The notes below the pieces were generated by a model. The model searched no databases and was not told where the DNA came from. It saw only the letters and a list, made by a program, of their open reading frames with translations. Positions 34,692-43,797 of a DNA stretch of 64,000 nt are shown in pieces. The stretch lies in NCBI GenBank assembly GCA_964575255.1, contig CAZNPZ010000003.1, forward strand, positions 62,001-126,000, in the 5' to 3' direction. The first letter of the stretch is position 1. Each line of letters begins with the position of its first letter. The translations under genes and the position numbers were made by a program. This DNA is from JAEZHK01 sp964575255 (lineage in GTDB: Bacteria; Bacillota; Clostridia; Christensenellales; Aristaeellaceae).

Positions 34692-36662
34692 TTATTTCTT
34701 CTTCGCCTTGGCCCATTTGCTGCTGTACTTTGGCTTGGTGGGCCTATGGGACGGCGCGGCGGACGTTTCTTTTTTCGCGGAACCTCTGTCCACGCGCTGG
34801 CTTGCGCTTTTTCGCCGAGGCTGTTCCGATCCGTCAGGGCGTGCATGTCGGGGCGTGGCTGATAAATATGCCGGTGGCCGGACGAGACAATCCCGCTCGT
34901 ATCCGATCAGGTCGTCCCGCCCGCATTCCTTAAGCGCCTCCAGTACCAGAGGACGATTCTTTGGGTTCCTGTACTGAAGCAGCGCGCGCTGCATCGCCTT
35001 CTCGCGTGGCGAACGCGGCACAAAGACGGGCTGCATCGTCCGCGGATCAAGCCCCGTATAAAACATGCAGGTGCTTAATGTCCCCGGCGTCGGGTAAAAG
35101 TCCTGCACCTGTTCTGGCTGCTGACCGGAATCGCGGAGATACTGCGCCAGTTCCACCGCGGCGGCGAGGTCGCTGCCGGGGTGGCTGCTCATCAGGTACG
35201 GCACCAGGTATTGTTTCAGCCCAAGCTGCGCGTTGACGGCCTGATACTTCTGCACGAAAGCATCGTACACATTCCGCCCAGGCTTTCCCATCAGGGCCAG
35301 AACGCGGGGGGAGATGTGCTCCGGCGCGACTTTCAACTGTCCGCTGACGTGGTGCTGGCAGAGTTCCTGAAAAAAGGTTCTGTCCTTGTCCAGCATCAGG
35401 TAGTCGTAGCGGAGACCGGAACGGATGAACACCTTCTTCACCCTGGGCAGCGCCCGGATCCGGCGCAGGATTGTGAGAAGCTCCGAATGGTCAGGGATCA
35501 GGCGGTCGCAGGGTTTCGGGTACAGGCACTGGCGATCCCTGCACGCGCCGGAAACCAACTGCTTTTTGCAGGCCGGCCTTCGGAAGTTGGCGGTAGGGCC
35601 GCCGACGTCGTGGATGTAGCCCTTGAAGCCGGGGAGCTTTGTGAGCGCCTCCGCCTCCCGGACGATGGAATCCGGGCTTCTGGACGATACGATCCGCCCC
35701 TGATGGAACGTGAGCGCGCAGAAGCTGCAGGCGCCGAAGCAGCCGCGTGTGGCGGAGATGGAGAACGCCACCTCCTCCAGCGCGGGCACGCCGCCCAGCG
35801 CGTCGTAATCCGGATGCGCGCGCCGGGTGTAGGGGAGGGCGTACACCCTGTCCAGTTCCTCGCGGGTCAAAGGAAGGCACGGCGGCGTCTGCACCAGCCA
35901 GCGCCCCGCCTCCTGCTGCTGGCAAAGCGCCTTGCCGCGGATGGGATCCTGCTCGTCGTACTGCATCTGGAATGCCCGCGCGTAGGCGGACTTGTCGCTG
36001 ACGACATCCCGGTGACCGGGGACCTCCGCGACGCCTTCTGGCTTCTCCTTTTGCATGAAGCAGATGCCGCGGATGCCGGGGAGCGCCGACGGCTTCATGC
36101 CGTCCCGGAGCCACGCGGCGCATTCCAGGATGGATTTCTCGCCCATGCCGTACAGGAGCAGCGTCGCGCCGCTGTCCGTCAGGATCGAATGGCGTACTTT
36201 ATCCTCCCAGTAGTCGTAGTGGGAGAACCGGCGAAGCGACGCCTCCAATCCGCCGATCAGAATCGGCACGTTGGGGTAGGCCTGGCGGATGCGGTTGGCG
36301 TAAACGATGGTCGCCCGATCCGGGCGCATGCCGGACTTGCCGCCGGGGGCGTACACATCGTCGCTCCTGCGCTTCTTCGCCGCGGTGTAATGATTGACCA
36401 TGCTGTCGATGACCCCCGCGGAAACAAGAAAACCCAGTTTCGGCCTTCCGAACCGGCGAAACGCGGATTCATCCTGAAACGGCGGCAGCGAAAGCATTGC
36501 GACGCGGTAGCCCGCGCTTTCCAGCACCCGCCCGATGATGGCGTGGCCGAACGACGGGTGATCGACATACGCATCCCCGCATACATACACAAAATCCGGC
36601 GCGTTCCATCCGCGGGCGCGCACATCCTCCGGGGTGGTCGGTAAAAAATCGTTCCGATCCAT
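34692..36662 (-). CDS. ygiQ: YgiQ family radical SAM protein
   Basis: 656 residues. The N-terminal domain (DRNDFLPTTPEDVRARGW and FVYVCGDAYVDHPSFGHAII) is typical of YgiQ/UPF0313, followed by the radical SAM cluster CFGACSFCA (near residue 305) and RGCF-SISATR context, then KVFIRSGLRYDYL and VAPEHISPRVL. The C-terminal tail is basic (KPKYSSKWAKAKKK). Function of the family is not established. Monocistronic. Confidence 0.93.
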   Translation of the reverse strand: MDRNDFLPTTPEDVRARGWNAPDFVYVCGDAYVDHPSFGHAIIGRVLESAGYRVAMLSLPPFQDESAFRRFGRPKLGFLVSAGVIDSMVNHYTAAKKRRSDDVYAPGGKSGMRPDRATIVYANRIRQAYPNVPILIGGLEASLRRFSHYDYWEDKVRHSILTDSGATLLLYGMGEKSILECAAWLRDGMKPSALPGIRGICFMQKEKPEGVAEVPGHRDVVSDKSAYARAFQMQYDEQDPIRGKALCQQQEAGRWLVQTPPCLPLTREELDRVYALPYTRRAHPDYDALGGVPALEEVAFSISATRGCFGACSFCALTFHQGRIVSSRSPDSIVREAEALTKLPGFKGYIHDVGGPTANFRRPACKKQLVSGACRDRQCLYPKPCDRLIPDHSELLTILRRIRALPRVKKVFIRSGLRYDYLMLDKDRTFFQELCQHHVSGQLKVAPEHISPRVLALMGKPGRNVYDAFVQKYQAVNAQLGLKQYLVPYLMSSHPGSDLAAAVELAQYLRDSGQQPEQVQDFYPTPGTLSTCMFYTGLDPRTMQPVFVPRSPREKAMQRALLQYRNPKNRPLVLEALKECGRDDLIGYERDCLVRPPAYLSATPRHARPDGSEQPRRKSASQRVDRGSAKKETSAAPSHRPTKPKYSSKWAKAKKK

Positions 36663-36765
36663 AATGACCTTTCAAAACAGATTGTCCACGCATTATTCTA
36701 CGGCATGCGTGTGAAGAACGCAACATCATTCAGACGACCTTTCGGGAACATAAATTTGACGTCTG

Positions 36766-36795
36766 TTGCGGATGCGGCCGACATTCTGGTATAAT
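36766..36795 (+). promoter_or_regulatory. Probable promoter of the alpha/beta hydrolase gene
   Basis: TTGCGG (36766-36771), 18 bases, TATAAT (36790-36795). With transcription starting near 36803, the in-frame GTG at 36804 would be leaderless, so GTG 36834 is favoured. Confidence 0.55.
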
Positions 36796-36833
36796 GGCGA
36801 GCGGTGAAATGGGGAAACGAGGATTACGCGAAC

Positions 36834-37787
36834 GTGGAAACAAAGAACACGACAATCCGAAAACATCGTCGGAAGAGAGCGCTCGCCATATCTTTGGGTG
36901 GTCTGGTCATCCTCCTTGTACTCGCGCTCGCGCTGATGCCGTATTACATGATGCACAGCCTCGTCAACCTGCATGTGGACTTTCAAAAAACCTACAGTGC
37001 GGCGGATTACGGCCTATCTGCGGAGCCGCTTCAACTGACCACTGCGGATGGTCTGAAGCTGGCTGCGTACTGGGTGGACGCGGAGCTTCCGCGCGCGGCG
37101 GTTATCTTTATATCCGGCATTCACAGCCCGTCGGTCACCGCGTTTTTCGGGCATGCCGCGATGCTGAGAAACGCGGGCTATTCCTCCGTGCTGGTCGAAT
37201 TGCGCGCGCATGGCGACAGCGAGGGCGACCTGATCTGTCTGGGCACGAAGGAGTATCTGGACGTGCAGGCCGCGGTAAAGCATATCAAGGAACAGAACCC
37301 AGAACTGCCGGTCGTGGTGTTCGGGCTTTCGATGGGCGCGGGCACGGCGGTGAACGCGATCGGCGAGACGAAGGACATCGACGCGCTCATTTCGCTCAGT
37401 GCGTTCTCCACCTGGCCGGATCTGTTCGTGGACAACATGCGGCTCATGGGGCTCCCGCAGTTTGTGTGCGACATTGAGAAGCCGTTCGTGTGGCTGTACA
37501 TGGGCGTGCAGTTCGGCTTCGACCGTTTGCGGGTGAATCCGCTCGCCGAAATCGGGAAGCTGGACGGCCGCCCGGCGCTTCTGATGCACTCAAAAGGCGA
37601 CACGCAGGTTCCGTTCGTGAGCTTTGAGCGGCTGACGGCCGCCGCGCCGGAGGTGGAGGCCTACGTTGTGGACGGCGACCGCCACTTCATCTGTGAGGAA
37701 CACTTCCTGCATCCGGAGCAGGACGCGGGTTATGCCCAAACGATCCTGACATTCCTGAATGGTCATTTCAAGCCCGCCGACACGTGA
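36834..37787 (+). CDS. Membrane-anchored alpha/beta hydrolase
   Basis: About 317 residues: basic N-terminus (KHRRKR), one membrane helix (ALAISLGGLVILLVLALAL), then an alpha/beta hydrolase with GHAAMLRNAGYSSVLVELR, the nucleophile elbow GLSMGAG (Ser near 165), Asp in HSKGDTQVP and His in DGDRHFICEEH. It may be a serine esterase or peptidase facing either side of the membrane. GTG 36834 is supported by CGAGG upstream and promoter position. A DUF1330 gene follows 12 bases later. Confidence 0.82.
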   Translation: METKNTTIRKHRRKRALAISLGGLVILLVLALALMPYYMMHSLVNLHVDFQKTYSAADYGLSAEPLQLTTADGLKLAAYWVDAELPRAAVIFISGIHSPSVTAFFGHAAMLRNAGYSSVLVELRAHGDSEGDLICLGTKEYLDVQAAVKHIKEQNPELPVVVFGLSMGAGTAVNAIGETKDIDALISLSAFSTWPDLFVDNMRLMGLPQFVCDIEKPFVWLYMGVQFGFDRLRVNPLAEIGKLDGRPALLMHSKGDTQVPFVSFERLTAAAPEVEAYVVDGDRHFICEEHFLHPEQDAGYAQTILTFLNGHFKPADT

Positions 37788-37799
37788 GGAGGGAAACTT

Positions 37800-38093
37800 G
37801 TGAGCGCCTATTTCATCGCCAACATCCGGATTCACGACGAGGCGGAATACCAGAAGTATCTGGACGCCGTGGACGGCGTGTTTGAGAAGTTCAATGGCAA
37901 GTACCTCGCCGTCGATCCGAGCCCCGAAGTGCTGGAGGGGCGGTGGAACTATTCGCGCGCCGTGCTGATCGAGTTCCCGGACACGCAGTCATTGAAGACA
38001 TGGTACGAGTCAGAGGCATATCAGGAGATCGTGCGGTTCAGGCTGAACGCGGCGGACTGCGATACGATCCTCGTCAGAGGAAATCCCGATTAA
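37800..38093 (+). CDS. DUF1330 family small protein
   Basis: 97 residues with a dimeric alpha-beta barrel (ABC/ferredoxin-like) fold, as in DUF1330: YFIANIRIHDEAEYQKYLDA at the start, GKYLAVDPSPEVLEG, and the ending RFRLNAADCDTILVRG. GTG 37800 is preceded by GAGGAGGGAA. Probably cotranscribed with the alpha/beta hydrolase. Function unknown. Confidence 0.88.
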   Translation: MSAYFIANIRIHDEAEYQKYLDAVDGVFEKFNGKYLAVDPSPEVLEGRWNYSRAVLIEFPDTQSLKTWYESEAYQEIVRFRLNAADCDTILVRGNPD

Positions 38094-38133
38094 GCGATTT
38101 TTTCGCGTTGCGCGATCACATCCCTTTCACCGC

Positions 38134-38162
38134 TTGTTTCCTTTACCTGACAGGATTATACT
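38134..38162 (+). promoter_or_regulatory. Probable promoter of the DUF815 ATPase gene
   Basis: TTGTTT (38134-38139), 17 bases, TATACT (38157-38162). The leader is about 90 bases long, GC rich, and contains a short ORF-like ATG at 38164 that I do not annotate. Confidence 0.5.
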
Positions 38163-38257
38163 GATGGAAATCCCGCGCACGGCCAGTCGGCCCCTCTCGC
38201 CGCGCGCCGGGCTTGTTGCGCGGCCTACATGGATGAAAACGAAAGGGAACGGGTACG

Positions 38258-39445
38258 TTGGATCACCTGAACGACCTGAAACTGAAACTGCATTCGCTGG
38301 TCATCTTCCGGAACCTTTCGGGGGATGAACTGATTGTGAAACTCATGCGGCTGCTGCCGCCGTCCGGGAGCGCTGCCGAGAAGATCGACGCGTATGCGGA
38401 TTTTTCAGCCGCGCTGTTCCGGGAAGGCGAGAACCTTACCGATTGCTTGTGGGAACGGATCGCGTTGGATGAGAACGTCTGTGTTCTGAAGCGCGCGCGC
38501 GGAGAGGCGCTCGGCGCGGCGCTTGAAGCGAGCCTTCAAAGTGAGCTTCGAATTCTTCAGGAACTTTCGCAGTTGTCCGCGGCGGAAGTGATCCGCGCGG
38601 TCGGCTATGAAGGCTATCTGCCTGAGTGGCAGACCAGACCCGCCGATTTCACAGGCGAGTACGCGAAGCGAATCGGGAACCTTGCCACGCAAGGTTACGG
38701 CTTGTTCTCGAAACATCATGTGTTTACCATCGACGGTTCAAAACTATCGCCGGTTCGGTCGCACGACCCGGTGCGGCTGAACGATTTGATCGGCTACGGG
38801 CGGGAGCGAAAAGCCGTCGTGGACAACACGCTGGCCCTCCTTGATGGGAGACCAGCCGCCAACGCGCTGCTGTACGGCGACGCCGGGACGGGGAAGTCCT
38901 CGACCGTCAAGGCGGTCGTGAACGAATACGCGCCGAGGGGCCTCCGGCTGATCGAGGTGCGAAAGGATCAATTGATGCGCATCCCGGAGGTGCTGGAGAA
39001 GCTTCAGTACAACCCGCTGAAGTTCATCCTGTTCATCGACGATTTGTCGTTCCATCAGGCGAACGAGGAGATCGGCGCGCTGAAGGCGGTTCTTGAGGGC
39101 ACGGTGGCCGCGAAGACGCCGAACGTCGTCTTGTACGCCACCAGCAACCGCCGCCACATCGTCACCGAGCGGTTTTCCGACCGGGACGATGATGAGATTC
39201 ACCGGAACGAGACCATTCAGGAGCAGGTGTCGCTGTCGCAGCGGTTCGGGCTGAACGTCGCGTTCCTGAAGCCGGACAAAGCCCGGTATCTTGAAATCGT
39301 GCGGGCGCTCGCGTTGCAACATGGCCTTGCCGACATCGAAGGTCTGGACGTACGGGCGGAAGCCTACGCGATCGACCGGGGCGGACGCTCGCCACGCGTC
39401 GCCCGGCAGTTCGCGGACTCGCTGAAGAGCCGGATTGAACCCTGA
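38258..39445 (+). CDS. DUF815 family AAA+ ATPase
   Basis: 395 residues. After a helical N-terminal half comes the ATPase: LLYGDAGTGKSSTVKAV (Walker A about 207-215), ILFIDDLSFH (Walker B), and YATSNRRHIVTERFSD (sensor region). The C-terminal part ends with AYAIDRGGRSPRVARQFAD. DUF815 ATPases are widespread in Clostridia and of unknown function. TTG 38258 is used, with AAAGGGAACGGG upstream. The ABC-F gene follows 60 bases later. Confidence 0.88.
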   Translation: MDHLNDLKLKLHSLVIFRNLSGDELIVKLMRLLPPSGSAAEKIDAYADFSAALFREGENLTDCLWERIALDENVCVLKRARGEALGAALEASLQSELRILQELSQLSAAEVIRAVGYEGYLPEWQTRPADFTGEYAKRIGNLATQGYGLFSKHHVFTIDGSKLSPVRSHDPVRLNDLIGYGRERKAVVDNTLALLDGRPAANALLYGDAGTGKSSTVKAVVNEYAPRGLRLIEVRKDQLMRIPEVLEKLQYNPLKFILFIDDLSFHQANEEIGALKAVLEGTVAAKTPNVVLYATSNRRHIVTERFSDRDDDEIHRNETIQEQVSLSQRFGLNVAFLKPDKARYLEIVRALALQHGLADIEGLDVRAEAYAIDRGGRSPRVARQFADSLKSRIEP

Positions 39446-39505
39446 ATAGAAAGATATGGCGAAATATCACACCCCAACGGGCTATTTGAAGATAAGGAGA
39501 CAGAC

Positions 39506-41119
39506 ATGATCAGTGCACAGGGGGTATCCCTACAATACGGCGGGCGGGAGCTTTTCAAGGACGTGAACATTACGTTCACCGCGGGCAACTGTTACGGCCT
39601 GATCGGCGCCAACGGCACCGGCAAATCAACCTTTTTAAAAATCCTGTCCGGCGAACTGGAGCCGAACAAAGGAGAAGTAACGGTGAAGCCCGGCGAGCGC
39701 CTCGCGGTGCTTCGGCAGGATCACTTCGCGTTTGACGAACATACCGCGCTGGATACGGTGCTGATGGGGCATATGCGGCTGCATCAGGTGATGGAAGCCA
39801 GAGAAAGCCTGTACTCAAAACCGGATTTTTCGGACGAGGACGGTGTGAAGCTCGCGGAACTGGAAGGCGAGTTCGCCGAGCTGGACGGTTGGAACGCCGA
39901 GCCCAACGCCGAGTCGCTTTTAAACGGGCTGGGCGTATCTGGGGAATACCACAACAAACTGATGGCCGAACTGGACGGGCCGCGCAAGGTCAAGGTGCTG
40001 CTGGCGCAGGCGCTGTTCGCGTCGCCGGACATCCTTTTAATGGACGAGCCGACCAACAACCTCGACATCCACGCGATCAAGTGGCTGGAGGAGTTCCTTC
40101 TGGACTTCCCCAACACCGTCATTGTCGTGTCCCACGACCGGCATTTTTTAAACCACGTCTGCACCCACATCGTAGACATCGACTTCAGTCGGATCCAGAT
40201 GTACGTGGGCAACTATGACTTCTGGTACGAGTACACGCAACTCGCCGCGCGGCAGGCGCGGGATCAGCGCAAGCGCAACGAGGAGAAGGCGAAGGAACTG
40301 GAGGAGTTCATCCGCCGTTTCAGCGCCAACGCGTCCAAGTCCAAACAGGCGACATCCCGAAAGAAGCTGCTGGACAACCTGCAGATGGAGAACTTCAAGC
40401 CGTCCTCGCGACGCTACCCGTTCATCCATTTCGAACAGTCGCGCCCGGTGGGGAACGACGTGTTGTCGGTGAACGGCCTGACCAAAACCGTCGGCGGGCG
40501 CAAGGTGCTGGACAATGTCAGCTTCATCATCCGACCGGGCGACAAAGTCGCCTTCGCCGGGAAGGACGAACTGGCGCGGACGACGCTGTTCCAGATCCTG
40601 ATGGGCGAACTGGAGCCGGACGCGGGTGGGTTCACCTGGGGCGTCACCACCTCGCAGGCGTATTTCCCCGCCGACAACGCTTCGTACTTTGACGGCGTTA
40701 CGCTGTCACTCATCGACTGGCTGAGGCAGTTCTCCGAGGACAAGCACGAGGTCACGGTGCGCGGCTGGCTGGGGCGGGTGCTGTTCTCCGGCGAGGAAGC
40801 GGTGAAACCCGCGCGGGTGCTGTCCGGTGGCGAGCGTGTGCGCTGCATGCTGGCCCGGATGATGGTCTCCGGTGCGAACGTGCTGATCATGGACGAGCCG
40901 ACCAATCACCTTGACCTCGAAGCGATCACCGCGCTCAACGAGGGCATGGTGGACTTCAAGGGCACGCTGCTGTTCACCTCGCGCGACCACGAGGTGATGC
41001 AGACCGTGGCCAACCGCGTGATTCAGATCCTGCCCGGTCAGCTCATCGACCGGCGCGAAACGTACGACGAATACCTCGATTACCTGGACGCAAACGCGCC
41101 GGAGCTTGAGGACGCCTGA
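39506..41119 (+). CDS. ABC-F family ATPase (YkpA/YbiT-like) with one degenerate ATP site
   Basis: 537 residues, two nucleotide-binding domains joined by a charged linker (about 245-295). Domain 1 has Walker A GANGTGKST (34-42) and LLMDEPTNNLD but a signature reduced to LDGPRK. Domain 2 has GKDELARTT (near 351) in the Walker A place, intact LSGGERVR (near 438) and MDEPTNHLD, and TSRDHEV where the H-loop His is expected. ABC-F proteins act on the ribosome, in translation control or antibiotic protection. The composite site made by Walker A1 and signature 2 is intact; the other is degenerate. Confidence 0.9.
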   Translation: MISAQGVSLQYGGRELFKDVNITFTAGNCYGLIGANGTGKSTFLKILSGELEPNKGEVTVKPGERLAVLRQDHFAFDEHTALDTVLMGHMRLHQVMEARESLYSKPDFSDEDGVKLAELEGEFAELDGWNAEPNAESLLNGLGVSGEYHNKLMAELDGPRKVKVLLAQALFASPDILLMDEPTNNLDIHAIKWLEEFLLDFPNTVIVVSHDRHFLNHVCTHIVDIDFSRIQMYVGNYDFWYEYTQLAARQARDQRKRNEEKAKELEEFIRRFSANASKSKQATSRKKLLDNLQMENFKPSSRRYPFIHFEQSRPVGNDVLSVNGLTKTVGGRKVLDNVSFIIRPGDKVAFAGKDELARTTLFQILMGELEPDAGGFTWGVTTSQAYFPADNASYFDGVTLSLIDWLRQFSEDKHEVTVRGWLGRVLFSGEEAVKPARVLSGGERVRCMLARMMVSGANVLIMDEPTNHLDLEAITALNEGMVDFKGTLLFTSRDHEVMQTVANRVIQILPGQLIDRRETYDEYLDYLDANAPELEDA

Positions 41120-41404
41120 TCACTCGTAATACCAGGCGTCCCGCTTGGTGTCGTCCGGCTGGACGAAGTCGTCCCGGCCTTCGGCGACGCGCTGTTCGAC
41201 GTACCGGGCGAGGTCTTTGGCGCGCTTGAAACTGGACGCGGCCTCGTCGTGAATCGTGATTTTGAATCGGCGCTCGCAGGCGAGGAACAGCTTTCCCAGG
41301 CTGACTGCGTCCAAAGAGCGCCACAGCTTTGTCTCCGGCGTGATCAGTTCCTCGTCCTGCCCCAAAATCTCCGAAATCAGGCGGCGGATCGTCTGCCAGG
41401 TCAT
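41120..41404 (-). CDS. Acyl-carrier-protein-like small protein
   Basis: 94 residues. It aligns by eye with ACPs: TWQTIRRLISEILGQDEELI, then KLWRSLDAVSLGKLFLACERRF where ACPs have D-S-L, then FKITIHDEAA and KDLARYVEQRV. The modified Ser is kept but the preceding Asp is Arg, so phosphopantetheinylation is uncertain. The C-terminal ten residues end in DAWYYE. It begins by an ATGA overlap with the HelD-like gene and is therefore co-translated with it. Confidence 0.65.
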   Translation of the reverse strand: MTWQTIRRLISEILGQDEELITPETKLWRSLDAVSLGKLFLACERRFKITIHDEAASSFKRAKDLARYVEQRVAEGRDDFVQPDDTKRDAWYYE

Positions 41405-43686
41405 GCGTTCTGCCCCCCTTCGGTTTTCCCGGTCAGTGAGTACAGGTTCAGCCGATGCAGTGCGCGCGTGCAGGCGACGTAGAGTAGCCGCCTTTCGCCC
41501 GCGGCTTCGTACCGATCCGCGTCCAGTACCAGCACCGCGTCAAACTCCAGCCCCTTTGATAGTTGTAGCGGAATTACAAACGCGCCCGTCGTCTCGCCTG
41601 CGGTGTCGGAATCGATCAGCCCGATACCCGGCAGTGCTTTTCTGAGCGGTTCGTGCCAACGACGCGCGTCCCGCGCCGTCCTGGCGATCAGCGCGACAGA
41701 CTTCAGGTTCTTCTCACGGCAGACGGCGGTTTCCGCCGCGATCAGCCTGATCAACGCCGCCGGGTCTTTCGCGCGATGTTCTGCCGGCAGATCGCCGCTC
41801 CGGTTGAAGCTTTCGATGCTGCCGGGATTCTGAAGATACTTCAGGCTGAATTCCAGAATCTCGCGCGTGCAGCGAAAGCTCTTGGTCAGTTCCACCAATC
41901 GCGCGCTGCGGCGGTTCAGCGTTGCGGAAATCGTTTCGTACAGCGTTCTGTCCACGTTCCGCTCCAGCGCCTGGTTGACGTCGCCCAGCACCGTGAACCG
42001 CGCCCTTGGGAACAGCCGGTTCAGTACGCTGTACTGCACCGGGTCGTAATCCTGCGCCTCGTCCACCATCACCTGCCGGATGCGCGCGAAGCGGGTAGAG
42101 CCTTCCATCGCCAGCGCAAGGTATGCGATGGCTGTCGCGTCCTCTAGCGGCAGGACCGGCGCGGACAGCGCGCGCTTCGTGCTTAGAAGGATGTCGCGCA
42201 GGCTTTCGGGGAGGGTCAGCCCATCGGCCAACCGCCGGAACGCGCGCTCGTCCGAGACCAGCGCCCCATACAGCGCGCGGGGATCGAGCCGTGTGAACGC
42301 GCGAATTTGTCGCGCGAGGATCGCGGATTCCAGGATGGAGTAGCCCCGCGCGCACGCCTCAAGCTCGGTAGCGTGCCTGGGATCGCGGCGCGCGTAGCGG
42401 ATCAGCTTCGCCATACGCGTTGGCTTCCGCGTATGGATGCCGTCCCAGAGCGACGACGCCATCTTCCGGAGCCGAATGCCCAATGGTTCCATGCCGCCCC
42501 GCAGCGCGCGCTGCTTGAGTTGCTGGCGCGTGGCGACGATCCGACCGCCGTAGTATACGTCCTGAAAGCCGATGTGGCGTCGGGGGATGACTTTTAAAAA
42601 CCGATCCAGCACTTCGCGGAACGCTTCGGAAGTCTTGAACCGCATCGAGTCCCGTGCGATCGGCCGATCGGAGTCCGCGAGGCCCAGGCGCTCGAACCGC
42701 TCGCCGCGCGTTTCGATCCTGATACCGCCGAGGGTTTTTGAAAGCAGTTGCTCCAGCGTCTCCGTCGCGACGCTCATCTCATTCAGTTCAGGCAGTACGC
42801 CGCGGATATACCGCTCGAACAGGTGGCTCGGCGACAGGATCAGGATGTCGTTCGCCGAAAGCGGGTTTGAAAGCCCCTCGTACATCAGGTAAGCCACGCG
42901 GCTGAGCGCGATGGAGGACTTGCCGCTGCCCGCCGCGCCCTGCACCATCAAAAGCTCATGCTCCGTGTCCCGGATCGCGAGATCCTGGTCGCGCTGAATC
43001 GTCTCCACGATGGCCTTCATCCGAGGCGACGCGTTCTGAGACAGCATGCCGCGCAGGAGCTGATCCTGAACCTCCGCCTCGGCGTCGAAGAAGTATTTCA
43101 GTTGCCCGCCGCGGATTTCAAACTGCCGCTTCAGCGCGACCGTCCCGTGGATACGCCCGCCCGGCGCATCGTAGTATACCCGACCCGTGCCGAAGCGGTA
43201 GAAGACGCTGGCGATGGGTGAGCGCCAGTCGTGTATGTAGATTTCATGGGTCAGGTCGTCCTTCAGTGTGGCGCGGCCGATGTACACCCGCTCGGCGTCC
43301 CCATCGTCAAACCGAAAGTCGAGGCGCGCGAAATAAGGCGCTTCCAGCACGCCCCGAAGCGCCTGAATCCGCCTGAGCCGCATCTTACGCGTGGTTTCGC
43401 GCACATTCAGCGGCTGGGCGAACTGGTTGAGGTTGGCGAGTTCTTCAAAATTCTCCGAACCCCAGAGACTTCCGAACATCTGCGCGGCCTGTTCGCGCAT
43501 TTCCCGGCGGGATTCGGTCAGCGACTCGCCCTGGCGCGCGTACTCCCGTTCAGCCTCTCGCAGCTGCGATTCCGCGATTTGGAGAATCCGCGCGAGATGC
43601 CGCCGTTCCGCTTCCAACGTCTGCTCGTATCCGTCCAAACGGATCCTCGCCCCCTTATACTCGATTCGTAAGGCATAGGGTAACAC
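41401..43686 (-). CDS. helD: HelD-type UvrD-like helicase / RNA polymerase recycling ATPase
   Basis: 761 residues. The N-terminal coiled coil (ARILQIAESQLREAEREYAR) and the superfamily 1 ATPase with Walker A MVQGAAGSGKSS (about 245-255), VMVDEAQDYDPVQ, VLGDVNQAL and the C-terminal FVIPLQLSKGLEFDAVLV and LLYVACTRALHRL match HelD. HelD dissociates stalled RNA polymerase from DNA using ATP. GTG 43686 is taken as start after GGCGG. The last bases overlap the ACP-like gene. Confidence 0.92.
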   Translation of the reverse strand: MLPYALRIEYKGARIRLDGYEQTLEAERRHLARILQIAESQLREAEREYARQGESLTESRREMREQAAQMFGSLWGSENFEELANLNQFAQPLNVRETTRKMRLRRIQALRGVLEAPYFARLDFRFDDGDAERVYIGRATLKDDLTHEIYIHDWRSPIASVFYRFGTGRVYYDAPGGRIHGTVALKRQFEIRGGQLKYFFDAEAEVQDQLLRGMLSQNASPRMKAIVETIQRDQDLAIRDTEHELLMVQGAAGSGKSSIALSRVAYLMYEGLSNPLSANDILILSPSHLFERYIRGVLPELNEMSVATETLEQLLSKTLGGIRIETRGERFERLGLADSDRPIARDSMRFKTSEAFREVLDRFLKVIPRRHIGFQDVYYGGRIVATRQQLKQRALRGGMEPLGIRLRKMASSLWDGIHTRKPTRMAKLIRYARRDPRHATELEACARGYSILESAILARQIRAFTRLDPRALYGALVSDERAFRRLADGLTLPESLRDILLSTKRALSAPVLPLEDATAIAYLALAMEGSTRFARIRQVMVDEAQDYDPVQYSVLNRLFPRARFTVLGDVNQALERNVDRTLYETISATLNRRSARLVELTKSFRCTREILEFSLKYLQNPGSIESFNRSGDLPAEHRAKDPAALIRLIAAETAVCREKNLKSVALIARTARDARRWHEPLRKALPGIGLIDSDTAGETTGAFVIPLQLSKGLEFDAVLVLDADRYEAAGERRLLYVACTRALHRLNLYSLTGKTEGGQNA

Positions 43687-43746
43687 GATTCCGCCGAAAA
43701 GAACAGTCTTGTAGTTTTTCGCGGAACACGATATAATAATAGTGGG

Positions 43747-43774
43747 AAAAGGCGCTCGTCTAGCGACGGACGCC
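43747..43774 (-). terminator. Terminator of the MarR-GNAT gene
   Basis: On the minus strand GGCGTCCGTC, loop GCTA, GACGAGCGCC (one mismatch), then TTTT, 24 bases after the MarR-GNAT stop codon. Confidence 0.75.
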
Positions 43775-43797
43775 CTATTGTTATCCCGAATGATCGG

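Noticed and set aside
35181..36644. Plus-strand ORF of 487 codons
   Set aside because: Antisense to the YgiQ radical SAM gene.
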